Assembly (NCBI GenBank): GCA_019925795.1
Contig: CM034305.1
Span: forward strand, 92,168,433 to 92,232,432
DNA length: 64,000 bases
DNA from: Dendrobium chrysotoxum
Taxonomy: Eukaryota > Streptophyta > Magnoliopsida > Asparagales > Orchidaceae
Reading direction: 5' to 3'
The translations under genes were made by a program, and so were the position numbers. Below the pieces are notes generated by a model. It was not told the origin of the DNA, made no database searches, and worked only from the letters and a program-made list of their open reading frames with translations. Below are positions 1-12,396 of this stretch, one piece after another; position 1 is the stretch's first letter; the number at the start of each line of letters is the position of its first letter.

Positions 1-1356
1 GGTAGGTTCTTCAATTTTATCAGCACTTGATCCCTCTCTCTCCCTATTGTACCTTTTTCAGCTCCAATGGTTTTAATACCACCTCCAAATCCTCTGTCAG
101 TGTCACCGGTAACTCTGAATTGGATACATGATCCTGATAGCTCTCCTCAGCTGTAACACATGGAACACCGAATGTATAGTAGTTGTTGGGGGTAACTTCA
201 AGCAATAAGTTACTGCTCTAATCCTCTCCAGTATCTCGTAACATCCAAAATACCACGGGGTCAGCTTCTCATTTCTCCTGTTAGCTACCATCCTTTATCT
301 GTAGGGACGAAGCTTCAAATAGACCCTATACCATATCTCAAACTAGATATCCTTTCTGCGCCTGTCTGTCTGTCTCTTCATGATCTATTGAGTCCTCAAC
401 AAGTGCATTTTCAATTCCTCCAACATCCTATCCCTCTCCTCCAAATACTGCTCTACTTAAGAGACAGGCGTGCTACTTTATCCAAAGTGCACCACGTGAG
501 GTGGGCCCCTTCCGCACAACACTTTGGAAGGAGTCATCTGAAAAGTCAAATGATACGGAGTGTTACACCAATACTCTGCCCATGCCAACTGCTTGGTCCA
601 CAGCCGATGTGTCTCTGAAGAAAAATATCATAGGTACATCTCCAGGCTCCTATTTACCACCTTCATCTGCCCGTCTGTCTGAGGGTGATAAGCAGTGCTC
701 CTCTTCAACATTATCCCCTGCAATCTCAACAGCTCCCTCCAAAAATGACTGAGAAACACCTTATCTCAGTCAGACATTATACACTCCGGTATCCCATGCA
801 GTCTGACCACCTCTCTGATGAATGTCGCCGCCACTATCACCGCCATATAGGGATGTTGTAGGGGAATGAAATGAGCATACTTGCTCAATCTGTCCACCAC
901 CACCAAAATCACTGTAAACCCCTTAGATCAGGGTAACCCATCTATAAAATCCATGGTGACCTCCTCCCACACTCTTTTTGGAAGAGCTAGAGGTTGCAGT
1001 AATCCCCCCGGAGCCATGACCATATATTTGCTCCTCTGGCATACCTCACATCTAGCCACCATCTCCTTTGCATCCTTATACATCCTCTTCCAAAACAACT
1101 CTGCCGTCAATCTCCTGTATGTCTTTTACACCCCTGAGTGACCCCCAATAGCGCTCCTGTGGAACTCCTGCAAAATGTGTGGAATATAGATCGAGATCCG
1201 TGGCAACACAAACCTCCCATGATACAGTAGTCTCTCCCCCTCTAGGGAATAGCCAGGGTGGCTACTCTCATCCCTCAATAGATCCACCCTAATCCTCCTC
1301 AGCTCCTGCAGAAGCTCATCCTTAAAAGCCCCCCAATGCAACATCAGTGGTATCAA
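1..1356 (-). pseudogene. Chromovirus integrase with C-terminal and chromodomain start, broken
   Basis: The zinc-binding start covers about 928-1356 and includes ARCEVCQRSK. The core runs at about 400-930 and contains the block normally read TDGQ-T-E-VVNR. Here that block reads TDGQMKVVNR, so the catalytic glutamate is replaced by lysine (codon at 661-663). A TGA at 766-768 interrupts the second-aspartate block directly after MSD. The C-terminal domain at 103-291 has the gypsy signature KLTPWYFGCYEILERI and HSVFHVLQL. The first 40 bases continue into DQVLIKLKNL, which resembles the start of the chromodomain beta-strand block. Both stops and a lost catalytic residue make it non-functional. Confidence 0.85.
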
Positions 1357-1379
1357 AATAGCTAACTCCTAGAGCTCCC

Positions 1380-3200
1380 CTACGCATCTGGACAAGGCAT
1401 CAGCTGCCTTATTCCCCATCCCCAGTCTAAACTAGATTTCAAAATCATACCCCAACAGCTTTGACAGCAACCTTTGATATTCCTCGGTTACCATCCTCTG
1501 TTCTAACAAGTATTTCAAGCTCCTCTGATCTATCCTGACAATGAAATGTCAGCCCAATAAGTAAGGTCGCCGATTTTGAATGGTTAACACAATGGCCATC
1601 AACTCCCTCTCATAGACTGACTTCAGCCTAGCTCTAGCTGTCAACACCTGACTGAAGTAAGCTATGGGCCTATGATTCTGCATGAGCACTTCCCTTAATC
1701 CATACCCTGATGTATCAGTCTCTACTACAAAAATCTAGCTGAAATCTAGTAGGGCTAGGACTAGTATCGTGGTCATGGCCTCTTCAGTCTCTCAAAGGTT
1801 TGGGTAGCTTCCTTTTTCAACTACTTTGTCAATAGTAATGCAATGGTGTTGTATCCCCTCACAAATCTCCTATAGTACCAAGTCAACCCTAGGAAACCCC
1901 TCAGCTCCTTCAGACTTCAGACTCCTAAGTAGCGTCCATTTCAACATTGCCTCAATCTTGGTAAGATCAGCTGCCACCTCCTCCTAAGATACCACGTGCC
2001 CCAAGTACTCCACATTGGGCTGTGCAAAACAACACTTCTTCAGGTTGGCCCTCAGCTAGTGCTCATGTAACACCTCTAATACCACCCTCAAGTATTCCAA
2101 ATGCTCCTCATCCAACCTACTATACATCAGAATATCATCAAAGAAAACCAATACAAATCTCCTGAGGTATGGACGAAACACCTTGTTCATGAGGAATTGG
2201 AACGTAGCAGAGGTGTTCTTGAGGCCAAACAACATCACCAAGCACTCGTAGTATCCCTCATATCCTGAATGCAATTTTCAAGATATCCTCCTATCTTATA
2301 CTGATTTGATGGTACCTGGACTTCATATCCATCTTTGTGAATATCGACGCTCCACAAATGCTCATCCAGCAACTCATCTATCACCGGAATAGGAAACTTG
2401 TCTGGCATAATCTCCTTATTCAGAGCATGGTAGTCTACAAAAAATCTTCAGCTCCCATCTTTCTTCATGACCAATAAAACTAGGCTAAAAAAAGGACTCA
2501 AGCTCGGCCTGATGATCCCTACCTCCAACATCTCCTAGATCAGCTTCTCAATCTCATCCTTCTGGATCTGAGGGTAGCGGTAAGGCCTGATACTAATAGA
2601 TGACACCCCCCTCCCAGTAATAGCGTGCTCCTGCTCCCTCTGTGGTGGCAATCCTTGAGGTGGCTGAAAGACCTCGTTGAACTACTATATAAACAGCTGT
2701 ACTGAAAGAGGAATGTATCCCCCTCCAATTTGATCCCCTCTAAGCTCTGCAGCACCACTAGAAATCCTCCCACCTCTTATATGGTCTTTACCATGATTTT
2801 GAGAGACACCATGGCTTTGGATAACCCTACATCTCCGTTGATCACCAACCTTCTTCCCTCCACCACCAACTCCATCATCAGTGCTCCCCAATTAACCTTG
2901 GTATCCCCCAAGATCTGTAGTCATTTCATCCCCGGGATGACATCAGTACTCTTTAACTATAATGGAAGGAAGTCCTCCCTCATCTGGACCACCTGTATAG
3001 TCAAAACCACTCCTCTACACACTCCTCTACCCGTCTCCACCTTCCCTGTGTCCATCATCACTCCATAACACCCTGTGTCACCAGTTTCACCCTCAATTGG
3101 TCTACAACCTAGTTAGAGATGAAATTGTGGGTACCCACACCGTTCATCAACACCACAACCTCCCTGTTTGTTATTTATCCTCTCATTTTCATGATGTGAT
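1380..3200 (-). pseudogene. Chromovirus protease-RT-RNase H region, broken
   Basis: Reverse transcriptase lies at about 2050-2570. A frame reading MKKDGSW and then PDKFPIPVIDELLDE is followed by LVMLFGLKNTSATFQ and the polymerase box FFDDILMYS, a variant of the usual YxDDI. RNase H lies at about 1380-1850, with VYERELMAIV and KAADALSR. The protease region (about 2600-3200) is too degraded to show a clear DSG motif. Several stops and frameshifts separate these blocks. The domain order and wording are those of Ty3/gypsy pol; activity is excluded. Confidence 0.8.
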
Positions 3201-3210
3201 TTGGAATAAA

Positions 3211-4568
3211 TCACACCACTGAGTTCAAGGAGACCTCTACAGTGTCTAAATGTAGCTCTTCCTTCTCTACCAATGCCTCAGTCCCACCTCCCTCCTCAAC
3301 TTCCTCGTCATCACAAACGGTGAGAATCTGAAGAGTTAGGTCCTTACATCTGTGCCTCGTTGTATACCACTCATCACATCTGAAACACAGTCCCTTCACC
3401 CTCTTCTCCTGCAGATCCTTCTCAGTGAGTCTTGAAGTTTCCCCAAATTCGCCCTCTTACAGGCTTCTCCTTTGGGGTCTCTCGAAGGATACCCGATGTC
3501 GGCCCCTTGGATGCTAAAAAGGTGGTGGACATCCTATACGAGCCTCCTGAAATGCTGCCTTGAGCCCACCTCTCTAGGTGTTTTTGATCCTCCACTAACT
3601 GGGCTAACTCTATAGCTTGTCCCAACTCACGATGCTTCATCACTCTAACTGCCTCTTGAATCTTTGATTTAAGCCTTTTCATAAAGTTTGCCTCTAATGC
3701 AGTCTCAGAAAGCCAGTCCAGTTGACTAGCAAGGTACTCAAACCTCTCACGATACTCCACCACTAATCCTTTCTGTGTCAGAGCGAAGAACTGCTCATAG
3801 AAATCCCCTCTCATGCTGGTTCGAAAACGTTCCAACACGCAGTCCTTAAACTCCCTCCAGCTCCATATGGGCTGCCTCATGTCCCGCTGCTAGTACCACT
3901 TCAATGTCTTCCCTTCCAAATACAGGCCAGCTACCATCAGTCTCTTCTCCTCCGTTAACCCATTGACGGAGAAATATCTCTCCACTTTTTAGATCTACCC
4001 ATGTGCATCGTCTCCCTCAAAAATAAGCATCTTCAACTTCCTCACCCTCGGATCTCCTCCGTTCCCCCTGATTCCTCCATAACTTCCCATTACCCAAGTA
4101 GGTGGTCCCCCCCAAAGTGTCCCGATCATCCCTTTCACGCTCATAACCAAACCCCTCATCAAAATCCCTCTTCCTTATAAAATTAACACCTCTCCAATCA
4201 TATCCAGCCTCCCTTCTTTCAAATTCAACACTCCTTCATTCATACCCAACCCCCTCATGCCTCTCCTCATACCTTCTACCTATCTCCTCCCTATGAATAG
4301 GTTTTAGAAGAGGTCTTCCCTCTTCTCCCTCCAAGATCTCCACATCATGATCATACCTCCGACTGTCGGAATGTGTATGTCCTCCTACCGGCACTCTTGC
4401 CTCTGATGCCACCGTTTGGTTGTGAAGATCCAACACCTTCTTCACCATCTCTTCTAAGCTGAAGAACTTATCCTCTATTGATGAAATTATGTCATCAACC
4501 ATTGCTTTGATTTGGCCCATCTCTCCTCCAAAACGTTCTTCCAAAGCATCAACTTTTTTGGCCGCCAT
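3211..4568 (-). pseudogene. Chromovirus gag with zinc knuckle, broken
   Basis: The likely start is the ATG at 4568 (MAAKKVDALEERFGGE), because it opens a coiled-coil-like N-terminus; an upstream in-frame ATG at 4655 lies in leader sequence. The stretch 3422-3880 matches the retrotransposon Gag (capsid) domain, with its W-x-x-F and FFALTQ region. A CCHC-like zinc knuckle follows at about 3330-3395 (CFRCDEWYTTRHRC). Gag packages the element RNA. The reading frame is interrupted between 4236 and 3880 and again near 3420-3400, so no full Gag can be made. The segment from 3900 to 4235 is the degraded middle of the same gene. Confidence 0.8.
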
Positions 4569-4697
4569 AGGTATCCAAATCTTGGCCAAGCAGCAAAAAA
4601 TAGTAATTATGGCCTTCAAACAGCAGAAATCAGCAAAACGAAGGGGAAAACACAATAGAAATCAGCAAGGACATCCAATATTTCAACCAAGGACACT

Positions 4698-4709
4698 GCT
4701 CCAATACCA
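4698..4709 (-). other. Primer-binding site, initiator-Met tRNA type
   Basis: Read on the minus strand the site is TGGTATTGGAGC. The usual plant iMet-tRNA primer site is TGGTATCAGAGC, so 10 of 12 bases match. It sits three bases inside the LTR end and 130 bases upstream of the gag start, as expected for minus-strand DNA priming in an LTR retrotransposon. Confidence 0.8.
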
Positions 4710-4712
4710 ATT

Positions 4713-5196
4713 TGATAGAAAGTGCTTGTAGAAATCAAGAACCATTGGCTGAGTTTTAATTTCAACAATTCCAAACAACAATCTATAAGAAGAACTATAA
4801 GGAATAACAAGAGAAAACCTCTTAATTGATGATATATGGAAGAAAAACAAACAAGATACAATGGATCTTCAATTGGAAGGAAGATCCGGCTCTCCCAAAT
4901 CCCTAACCACCGGCTAGAACCCACTCAACCTAAGAACAATCTAATTTCAACAAACAATACATAACCCTAACCCTAGGGAAATAACATATTTAAAGCATAC
5001 AATAATGATGTAAATCCCAAATCAGCCCTCCTTTGAATTTTGCCTCCTAACTAATCCTTAATTCCCTCTTCAATTGGCTACTGGACCCCACCTAGAAATT
5101 TCAACGGGTCTAATGCGGGAAAACTTCCGCCTGCAGTATACGTGAGCCGGTCCAGGAGGGACCGGCTTGACCGATCCAAGAGAGACTAGTCTAACA
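4713..5196 (-). repeat. 5' LTR of the chromovirus, about 484 bp
   Basis: On the minus strand the segment begins TGTTAGACTAGTCTCTC and ends CTTTCTATCA, giving the TG...CA ends expected of an LTR. A tRNA-type primer site follows three bases after its inner end, which fixes that border. The outer border is chosen only by the TG end and is less certain. The partner LTR is outside the window. Confidence 0.7.
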
Positions 5197-6536
5197 ATCT
5201 ACTTAGATGAATTTATTATAGGGATGTGCATTTGGCTAGTTTAACTAGTTTGGTTTAGTAATTAACTAAACAAATTGATTTTGATTCTAAAATACAGAAA
5301 ACCAAACCAACAAACTTTTTTTTAAAATAGAACTAAACTAAATTGAGCTTTAGTTTGAGCAATTTGATTTGGTTATGGATGAACCAAAATATAATTAGCT
5401 TTAATAATAAACTTAATTATCTTTAGCTTAAATAACAAAGAAAAATACTTCGTAAGCTTCACTAAAGTTTATAATTTTGAAATGCAAAATAAATGATATC
5501 CATGATGATTTTTCTATAACTTATTTTCAATTCATAAGCTTTGTTGACTTAATATTTAAAGAAAATAGTATGATTTAGTTTTTAATTTAATTGGTTTTTA
5601 AAAAACAAAATCAAACCAATGACCAAAAGTTAAAGAAAACCTCACTAATAACTGAACCGATACTTTAACAACCAAAGCAAAGCAACCAAACAAGATTGGT
5701 TTGATTAATTTTTCGTTATCATCAAAACAATACACACTCTTATTTTATTAACTATAATCTCTAAATTTAATTTAAAGATCGAATATTAGCTAATTTAAAT
5801 CAGAGGCCTTATGAATGCAATGTTATGCTACTTTGCTTGAAGGATACTCCAAGTGAATTTCAAAATATCATGAATGATATATTCACTCCTTACTCATAAT
5901 AAATTATTTTTTGCATCAATGATGCTCCTATTTATGTGAACATACCATACAGACATTTAAACATGTTGAGTTGTTTAAATTGCTGTAATGTAGAACGAAG
6001 AGGGGGGGGGGCTAAATAAAATTAAAAATTTTGAAATTCAATTTCAGATTTCCCTTAATTAAGGGATTTGAATTTGAAATTCATACAAGAAAGGAAGGGA
6101 GAGAAGAGAGGGGTTAATTATCTTCTTAATTGGGGCTCTTAAATTAGGGAGAAAATAATTAAGATAGAGAGAGAGGGGGGCGGGCAAGAGAGAGGGAAAG
6201 AGGAGATGTTTAGGTTCAATGAATGTGAATCAAGCATTAATTGGGATTGAGAATTAAATCTGAAATTAATTTCAGATTGGGAGTAAATGGAAGAGGCTTC
6301 CTAAGGTAGAACTTATTAAATCAGAAAGATTTTGAAATTCAAAATTATTTGATTTCAAACCTAATAACTTTCTAAATTAATAAAGAGCTAATTTAGAAAG
6401 GTAATCAAGAGGGAGTGAGAAATTTGAAATCAAAGGTTTGGGGTGGAGGAGGGCCGACAGCTAAGGAAGGGGTTGATTGGGCCGGCGGTTGGAGGTGGGG
6501 GGGAGGTGGTGTGGCCGGCGGCTTAGAAGGAAGGGG

Positions 6537-6537
<1 letters not shown>
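5197..6537. other. AT-rich interval with a degenerate repeat
   Basis: No gene is visible. Bases 5218-5745 resemble a repeat family that opens GGGATGTGCATTTGG and is full of GGTTTGGTT or AACCAAAC runs. A related opening (GTTGTGCATTCGG) occurs near 46935 inside the large intron. Purine-rich low-complexity sequence covers 6000-6540. Confidence 0.4.

Positions 6538-6577
<40 letters not shown>
6538..6577. repeat. Poly-G run of 40 bases
   Basis: Forty consecutive G bases lie within a longer G-rich tract (6436-6600). Apparent glycine-rich or proline-rich ORFs across it are artefacts of composition. The exact length is unlikely to be reliable in an assembly. Confidence 0.95.
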
Positions 6578-6578
<1 letters not shown>

Positions 6579-6639
6579 AGGAGGAAGGAGCAAGGTAGTT
6601 TTAGGGAAATAAAAATAAGAAGAAACAATATGGAAAAGA

Positions 6640-7060
6640 TAAAACCGTGAGCCCAGACGCTTCCTGTGGCTAACAGGTGATGCGTTGCCCTTCACCAAGG
6701 GACTTCAAGCCACAAGCCCGGACCCATCCTGCAACTGGTGGATACTACGATTCCCTCCCATAGGGATCTCACCAAAGTCCTCCCAAGGAATAAAAGTGCA
6801 GAACAATTTTTTTTTATTAAAACTCCATCATACCAATACAATAGCAAGGGCCTCTATATATAGGCCTCAGAAATAAAAAGACTAAAATAAGATAAGCATG
6901 GCCCTAGGGCTTACATAAGACTAGACCCTCAAGTAAGGGTAAAAACGAAAAATAAAAATTACACATAAAAATTTTAAGATTACGTGGGTCGATCACGGCC
7001 GTCGATCTTCAGTTTCTCCTTGGGTAGGCATGGACGGTTGGATGTCCGCATCATGCTGAG
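6640..7060 (-). repeat. LTR-like or promoter-like repeat fragment
   Basis: This unusually GC-balanced block differs from its AT-rich surroundings. On the minus strand it contains a TATA-like CCTATATATAGAGGCCC, followed about 130 bases later by transcribed-looking sequence, much as in an LTR. No partner copy, primer site or coding region was found, so the assignment is only suggestive. Confidence 0.3.
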
Positions 7061-7918
7061 TTTCAAAATGGTTTACTAATTTATGCTCAAAAAAAAAAAT
7101 TTCAAAGCAATGTTAGATTCTTAGGTCATAATATTCCAAATGGGACAATTATCCTTATAGATTGAAGTATCAAATTTGTTTCTAAATTTACATATGATAT
7201 TATATATTAAACAACTATAGAGGTTCCTTGAATCTCAAAATTATGTAGATGGTTTTTATAAGAAATTAGCAATCAATGTTATATTTATGATAGATTAAAA
7301 AAATACACCGACATGATTTGATGAACATATTCTTGCAGTTCACAAATTTAAACAAGCTAAAAACCTCCCATGTTCAAGTCTTGTGTATCCTTATGTCTTT
7401 TAAAATATTTGAATCGATGCCTCTAATATCTACTTTTGTGGTATTCTCAAACAACAAGAACTTTTTCTTCTGCTAAATAATCAGTTAGATATTATTCTGG
7501 CAAACGGAATGCTACTCAAAGCAAAGCACTACACAATCAAGAAAGACATAGTTTTCATTTTAAAACTTTTTACTAAATTCCAGAATGATTTTATGTGATC
7601 AAAATTTTTTGTCTCGCATGATTGTAGCATGATCAAATCTATTACAAAAAAGGATGTCAACCATCTAACCTCTAAATAAATATTTGTAGGATGACAAGCT
7701 AAATTATTTATATTTGTCTTTGACATGAGTATATCTCTAGTTCTTCTAACTCGTTATCTGATTTTCGTACTAGTAAAATTTTACAAGGTAGAGGGAGAAC
7801 GAAACTCAGTAACTGTATAGGCCCAATGGCCCGACCTAAACAAAGTCCAAGACAATGAGGCGCAGAAAATTGCTCTCACAAATGACTAAGTATAGGAAAA
7901 GAACTTACTATTGGCAAA
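7060..7918. other. AT-rich interval, nothing recognised
   Basis: I see no gene, repeat pair or element terminus in this stretch. Confidence 0.5.
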
Positions 7919-8224
7919 ATGGCTAAACAAAATTTAACAAAATATCTTTATGAGAAAATTCCCATGCATAAGGAGAATCCTCCACTTAGCAAACTCTACA
8001 AAGCAACATATTCTGTTAAAACTGATATAAAAAATACTTCAGAAATCACCTATGAAGATTATAATATTACTCCTTGGACTCTCAATGTATGATCTTTGGG
8101 AAATTTTCATTATGCTCATGAAGCAACTTATCATATAGAAAACTATGAAAAGATACTTCTGTCTCTTAACTGTGTTCTAGACAATAATAATGAGTCTAAT
8201 AAAGAAAATTCTCTTAGTAAATGA
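7919..8224 (+). pseudogene. Relic ORF of unknown family, 101 codons with one internal stop
   Basis: Reading from the ATG at 7919, the frame stays open for 101 codons except for a single TGA at codon 58 (8090-8092), and ends at a TGA at 8222-8224. In this AT-rich region a frame this long with one interruption is unusual. The text is amphipathic and aromatic-rich, for example EITYEDYNITPWTLN before the stop and HYAHEATYHIENYEKI after it. I do not recognise the family. It may come from a retroelement or viral-type sequence now dead. Function is unknown. Confidence 0.4.
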
Positions 8225-8263
8225 ACCATAATCAGAGCCCGACATAAGAAAGATTGTGGTTAA

Positions 8264-9046
8264 GCCATGCATAATGGGAAGAAGTTGCTATGTAAGGAGA
8301 ATGAAGATAAGAATAACGTAATAGAGGGAAGAGGGGATATTATTCATAACAATAATAAAAAGATACAAACATTATTTCATGAAATTCACCAAAGTTCCAT
8401 CTAGAAGAGAGACACCAAGCCCTATCTCTATATTGCTTCACAAGCAGCTCTATACAAGAATTCAACCAAGTATAAGCTTGATACAAAAGCTACCACATAT
8501 TTATAACACTTAATTGTGGTTATTTTGAAATAAAGCAAGTACATAAATCCTGGGAGAGAGATGGAAGGTACATTTTCTTTGAATTTCAAGTTGAATTTCT
8601 TCTTAAAAGCCTTTACTTTTGTCACGAATCTTTAAAATTAGCTTGGTTGGCCACACACTTCAATAGGAAAGAACGTAGATAAATCATGCAACATATAATT
8701 CATTCCTTATGTGATAAATTTTGATTTGGATATGGCTTATTTGGCAAGAGAGCGTTCTTCAAATGTTTTTCAAATGCTCCACATGTTGCTTGCTTGAAGA
8801 GGGTTGCACATCCATGCATCAATTACAAAGGTGGAGTGGTTGTCAATTAAGTATATGGACATAATTTGAATTTAATATTCAAATCTAAACTTTGATTTGT
8901 GATCTTCTTCTTTTCTTATACTTTAATTTGTTGGAATTTGAATTTTTTGACTGAGCATGATGTTGGAAACTTGATACCTCGTTGATGATGATGATATTTA
9001 TATGCTAAAGATGATGAAAACTTCCTCCTCTGTTATGCGTTAATTT
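8264..9046 (-). repeat. Direct repeat, copy 1 (LTR-like)
   Basis: This segment matches 9663-10480 along its whole length with many small differences. Shared landmarks are GGGATATTATTCATAA, GACACCAAGCCC, TATTGCTTCACAAGCA, CACATGTTGCTTGCTTGAAG and GTTGTCAATTAAGTA. On the minus strand the second copy has a TATA-like ACTATAAATG with downstream leader-like sequence, so the pair may be two LTRs of a small element. TG/CA ends and a primer site were not clear. Confidence 0.75.
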
Positions 9047-9662
9047 TCCCCACTTTGATTACTCTAGTCAAGGCGAGTTAAAAAAAATTTTAATGATATA
9101 GATTGAAGATAACATGTTGGCATAGCTTTGTAGAGGAGAAATCTAGGATTTTAATTTAAAGGCCAAAGGACAACAGGAATTGAAACTAAGATAGCAGGAA
9201 ATTGAAAATAGAACTTCAAAAAAAAAAAAACCAGAACTAGGATAATTATTCTTAATCTCAATAAAAGGAAATAATTATTTCTTTCCTAATAATAGTCTAA
9301 GAAGGGTTAAATCTCATCAAAGAATAAACACAAGATAGCCACCAACCCTAAAATTCTTACATGATTGAGAAGAAGGAAAACCAAACCTTTGACTTCTTAT
9401 AGGATTGAGAAGAAGGAAAACAAGTAACCTGTAAAGGGCCAAGAGCAAAGAAGATTTTGGACATTTTGGCATCAAAATTAAGACAATATCACGAATTGCA
9501 AGCTTGAACATTCTCGCTAAAGAAAGTTAAGGAATAGGAAGAAATCATAAAATTTCTTTTCAAAAACAGAATGCAGATTTGCTTTTTCTTTGATACAAAA
9601 ATGATGAAAGGCATGTCCATGGATGGAGTCTCTACCAAGGGTAGGTTTAGGATGATGATTCA

Positions 9663-10480
9663 GTCATGCATGATGAGGAGAGATAACAATCTGAGTGGAA
9701 TGAAGACATGAATAATTAAATATTGGAAAGAAGGGATATTATTCATAAGAAAAATAAAAAGAAACAAACATTATTTGATGGAATTTACCAAAGCTCTATC
9801 TAGAAGAACTGAAGAAAGACACCAAGCCCAACCCCAATATTGCTTCACAAGCAACTCAATGCAATAATTCAACCAAGTCTAAGCTTGATACGAAGGCCAC
9901 CACACATTTATAGTATTTGATAACAGTTATTTTGAGATAAAGCAAAATACATAAATTAATTAAGAGATAGGTAAGGCCAGCTACATCTTCTAGGAATTTG
10001 AAGTTGAATTCCCTTTTAGAAGCCTTGAATTATATTACACCTCATTGACATTAGCTTGGCAAACCATATGCTTCAATAAGGAAAGAGCGTAGATAATCAT
10101 GTGGCATAAAATTCATTCCTTATGAGACAAATTTCGGCTATGGCTTATTTGGCAGGCGAGTGTTCTTCAAATACTCCACATGTTGCTTGCTTGAAGAGAG
10201 TTAGACACATCCATTCATCAACTTGGAAGGTGGAGTCGTTGTCAATTAAGTACATGGAGAATGATCTGAATTTAATTTACCACCTCTAAACTTTAAATTG
10301 TGATCCTCTTATTTCCTTATACTTTGATTGTTGGAATTTAAATGTTTCTACTAAGCATGATGGATATTCTTTGATCAGAAACTTGATGCCTTCTTGATGA
10401 TCATGGTATGCTTTCTTGATCATAATAATCATACATTGAAGATGATGAACACTTCCACATTTGTTCTGCATCATTTTATC
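9663..10480 (-). repeat. Direct repeat, copy 2 (LTR-like)
   Basis: This is the partner of 8264-9046 in the same orientation, 617 bases downstream. The intervening 9047-9662 has no coding sequence that I recognise. Substantial divergence between the copies shows that the duplication or insertion is old. Confidence 0.75.
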
Positions 10481-12396
10481 TTTAACCAAATCCTAAGTTC
10501 TCATTATCTTTAGTTTCAATGCATCTAATTTGATCAAAATCTCTTCATCTCTTTTGTGTTACATTAGCTATTCTATAAATCTTCTTTTTCACTTCCTTAA
10601 TTCCAAGATTATTATATAAATCATCAAAAGCTATTAATTTTGCTTTGTTCACTATACTTTTTACAATAGCAATACCTCTAGCTTTCTTACAATTATTATT
10701 AGACCCAAAATTATTCTATTTTTGCCACTGTTAAAAGCATACTTCATTTACTTAATAACTCTTTTTATCACCTCACTACACATCCAAGTCGCCTATCAGT
10801 ATATATAATAAAAGGTACGGGTTTATGGAGCTTAAAACCATCCATTTTGCTTATCGCTGCCCATATACCCTAGACAACCATTAGATAGATTCAAGATGGC
10901 AACAGGTCAGGCATGTTCAAGCTAGGGTCATTTGTAGTTTTGAATATTAATTGACGTGAATTATTAATAGGCTTACAAAACAAATAAGAAAACCAAATCT
11001 TATCATTTTTCAAGCAGGTTAATCACAAATCCAAATTATAAATAGTGAGATAATTATGAGGATTATATAACCAATCAAATCCTATTAAATTTCAAGAAAA
11101 CTGATTAAAAAAATGTACATCCAAAACAGAAACTGGTTAACTAGAGTATTTAAAAGTACATTTACCATCTTAATGTATACACTTAGTAATTATATATACA
11201 ACCAATTCTATAAATTTCCATCATAAAAAAGTCTGGAACCCTCTTCCCACTACCATGCTTGAAAAAATTCCGGTATTGTTTTCCTTACCCAGCCCAATAA
11301 ATTTTTTTCTTTACCAATACCCGCTAGCATTGGGTCAGGCATCATATTTACCTGATCCTATTACCACTGTTATGGTGTCCAGTGTCCTAAACTTCTTAAG
11401 CCAATAATCATGCCAGAACCAAACTTGAAACCACATCCTTACAAACACTCAACTTGTCGTAATCATCATTCTATTAGGAGATGCATGTCACTAACCTACA
11501 TAAAACCCCAACTTTAAATTTCTTCTCTAATTGATGGGATAAATCTGATGAAGATGAAAACTCTTTCAATTTGAGATATTTGCCATGTAGAAATATTAAT
11601 CACGTTTCATAGTTATGTCCATTCCTATTAATAACTCAAAACCACAGACACCCTTAAGTTCTAACTTCTAAGCCCTGTACAAGTAAATTACAACATATGG
11701 AATTCACTTTCCGGTTCTCATTCCCATCTTTTCACCCTGATGGGTAGTTAAAATTTAGAGAGAAAAAAAAAAGGAATTTGAAAGAAAGTGCTTCCTTTTT
11801 TTGACTGAGGATTTAAAATGAGAAGAAAAGAGAAGAAATGAAATGAGAGGAAAGTACTTCCACCATAAGAAGGATTTTGTTTCACCCCAAAACACAGAAA
11901 AAGGAGAGATTGATTTATACGAGTATACTTTTAATATTACCAATATAATGCTTGCTCTAACGAAATAACAAAAATCACTCCATCTTAATCATAGGCTAAT
12001 CATCTCTCTTCTTGTGAGGATATATATGCCAAATCAATTATAAAATTTTATTATCCTTTCATTTCTTTCTACTCCCAATAAATGATGCAGTGAATAACTT
12101 TCTTCGTTACTCTTAAAACTCCCAGTCAAAATCTAGAATTTGTCTCTCTGCTCAAATCCCTTCTTTTCTTACATTATCTCCCAAAAAGAATTTCAACGTC
12201 TCATACGAAATCCTTCTGAAACTAAAGTAAAGTAATTGTGCATGTACTTTTATGAGCAGCAGCTACATTTATTGATGGAGATTATAAACATAAGAGTTCT
12301 CCTGACCGAAATTTTCCCAAGGCATGAATATCAAAAGCATAAACAAACCACGTCAAGCAAGAAGTACAACAATAATCACTCTATGAACAGCTTTAC
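10481..12396. other. Gene-free interval downstream of the reticulon exons
   Basis: The remaining reticulon exons would be expected on the minus strand here if the gene were compact. I found no continuation of the reticulon domain in this interval. It is AT-rich with no recognisable element ends. Confidence 0.5.

Larger units (their letters stand above)
1..5196 (-). mobile_element. Ty3/gypsy chromovirus, 5' LTR to chromodomain, truncated by window edge
   Basis: Read on the minus strand, the order is LTR, primer-binding site, gag, zinc knuckle, protease, reverse transcriptase, RNase H, integrase, then the start of a chromodomain-like segment in the first 100 bases. This is the Ty3/gypsy order, and the chromodomain points to the chromovirus clade. 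The coding region is broken by many stops and frameshifts, so the copy is dead. The 3' LTR lies before base 1, so the target duplication cannot be checked; the five bases outside the visible LTR are ATCTA. The exact lineage (Tekay, Reina and so on) was not resolved. Confidence 0.9.

Noticed and set aside
4960..4985. Telomere-like CCCTAA units
   Set aside because: Only two units inside an LTR; not a telomeric array.
6405..6698. Proline-rich and glycine-rich open frames across the G tract
   Set aside because: They are products of a 40-base homopolymer and low-complexity flanks; no start context or homology.
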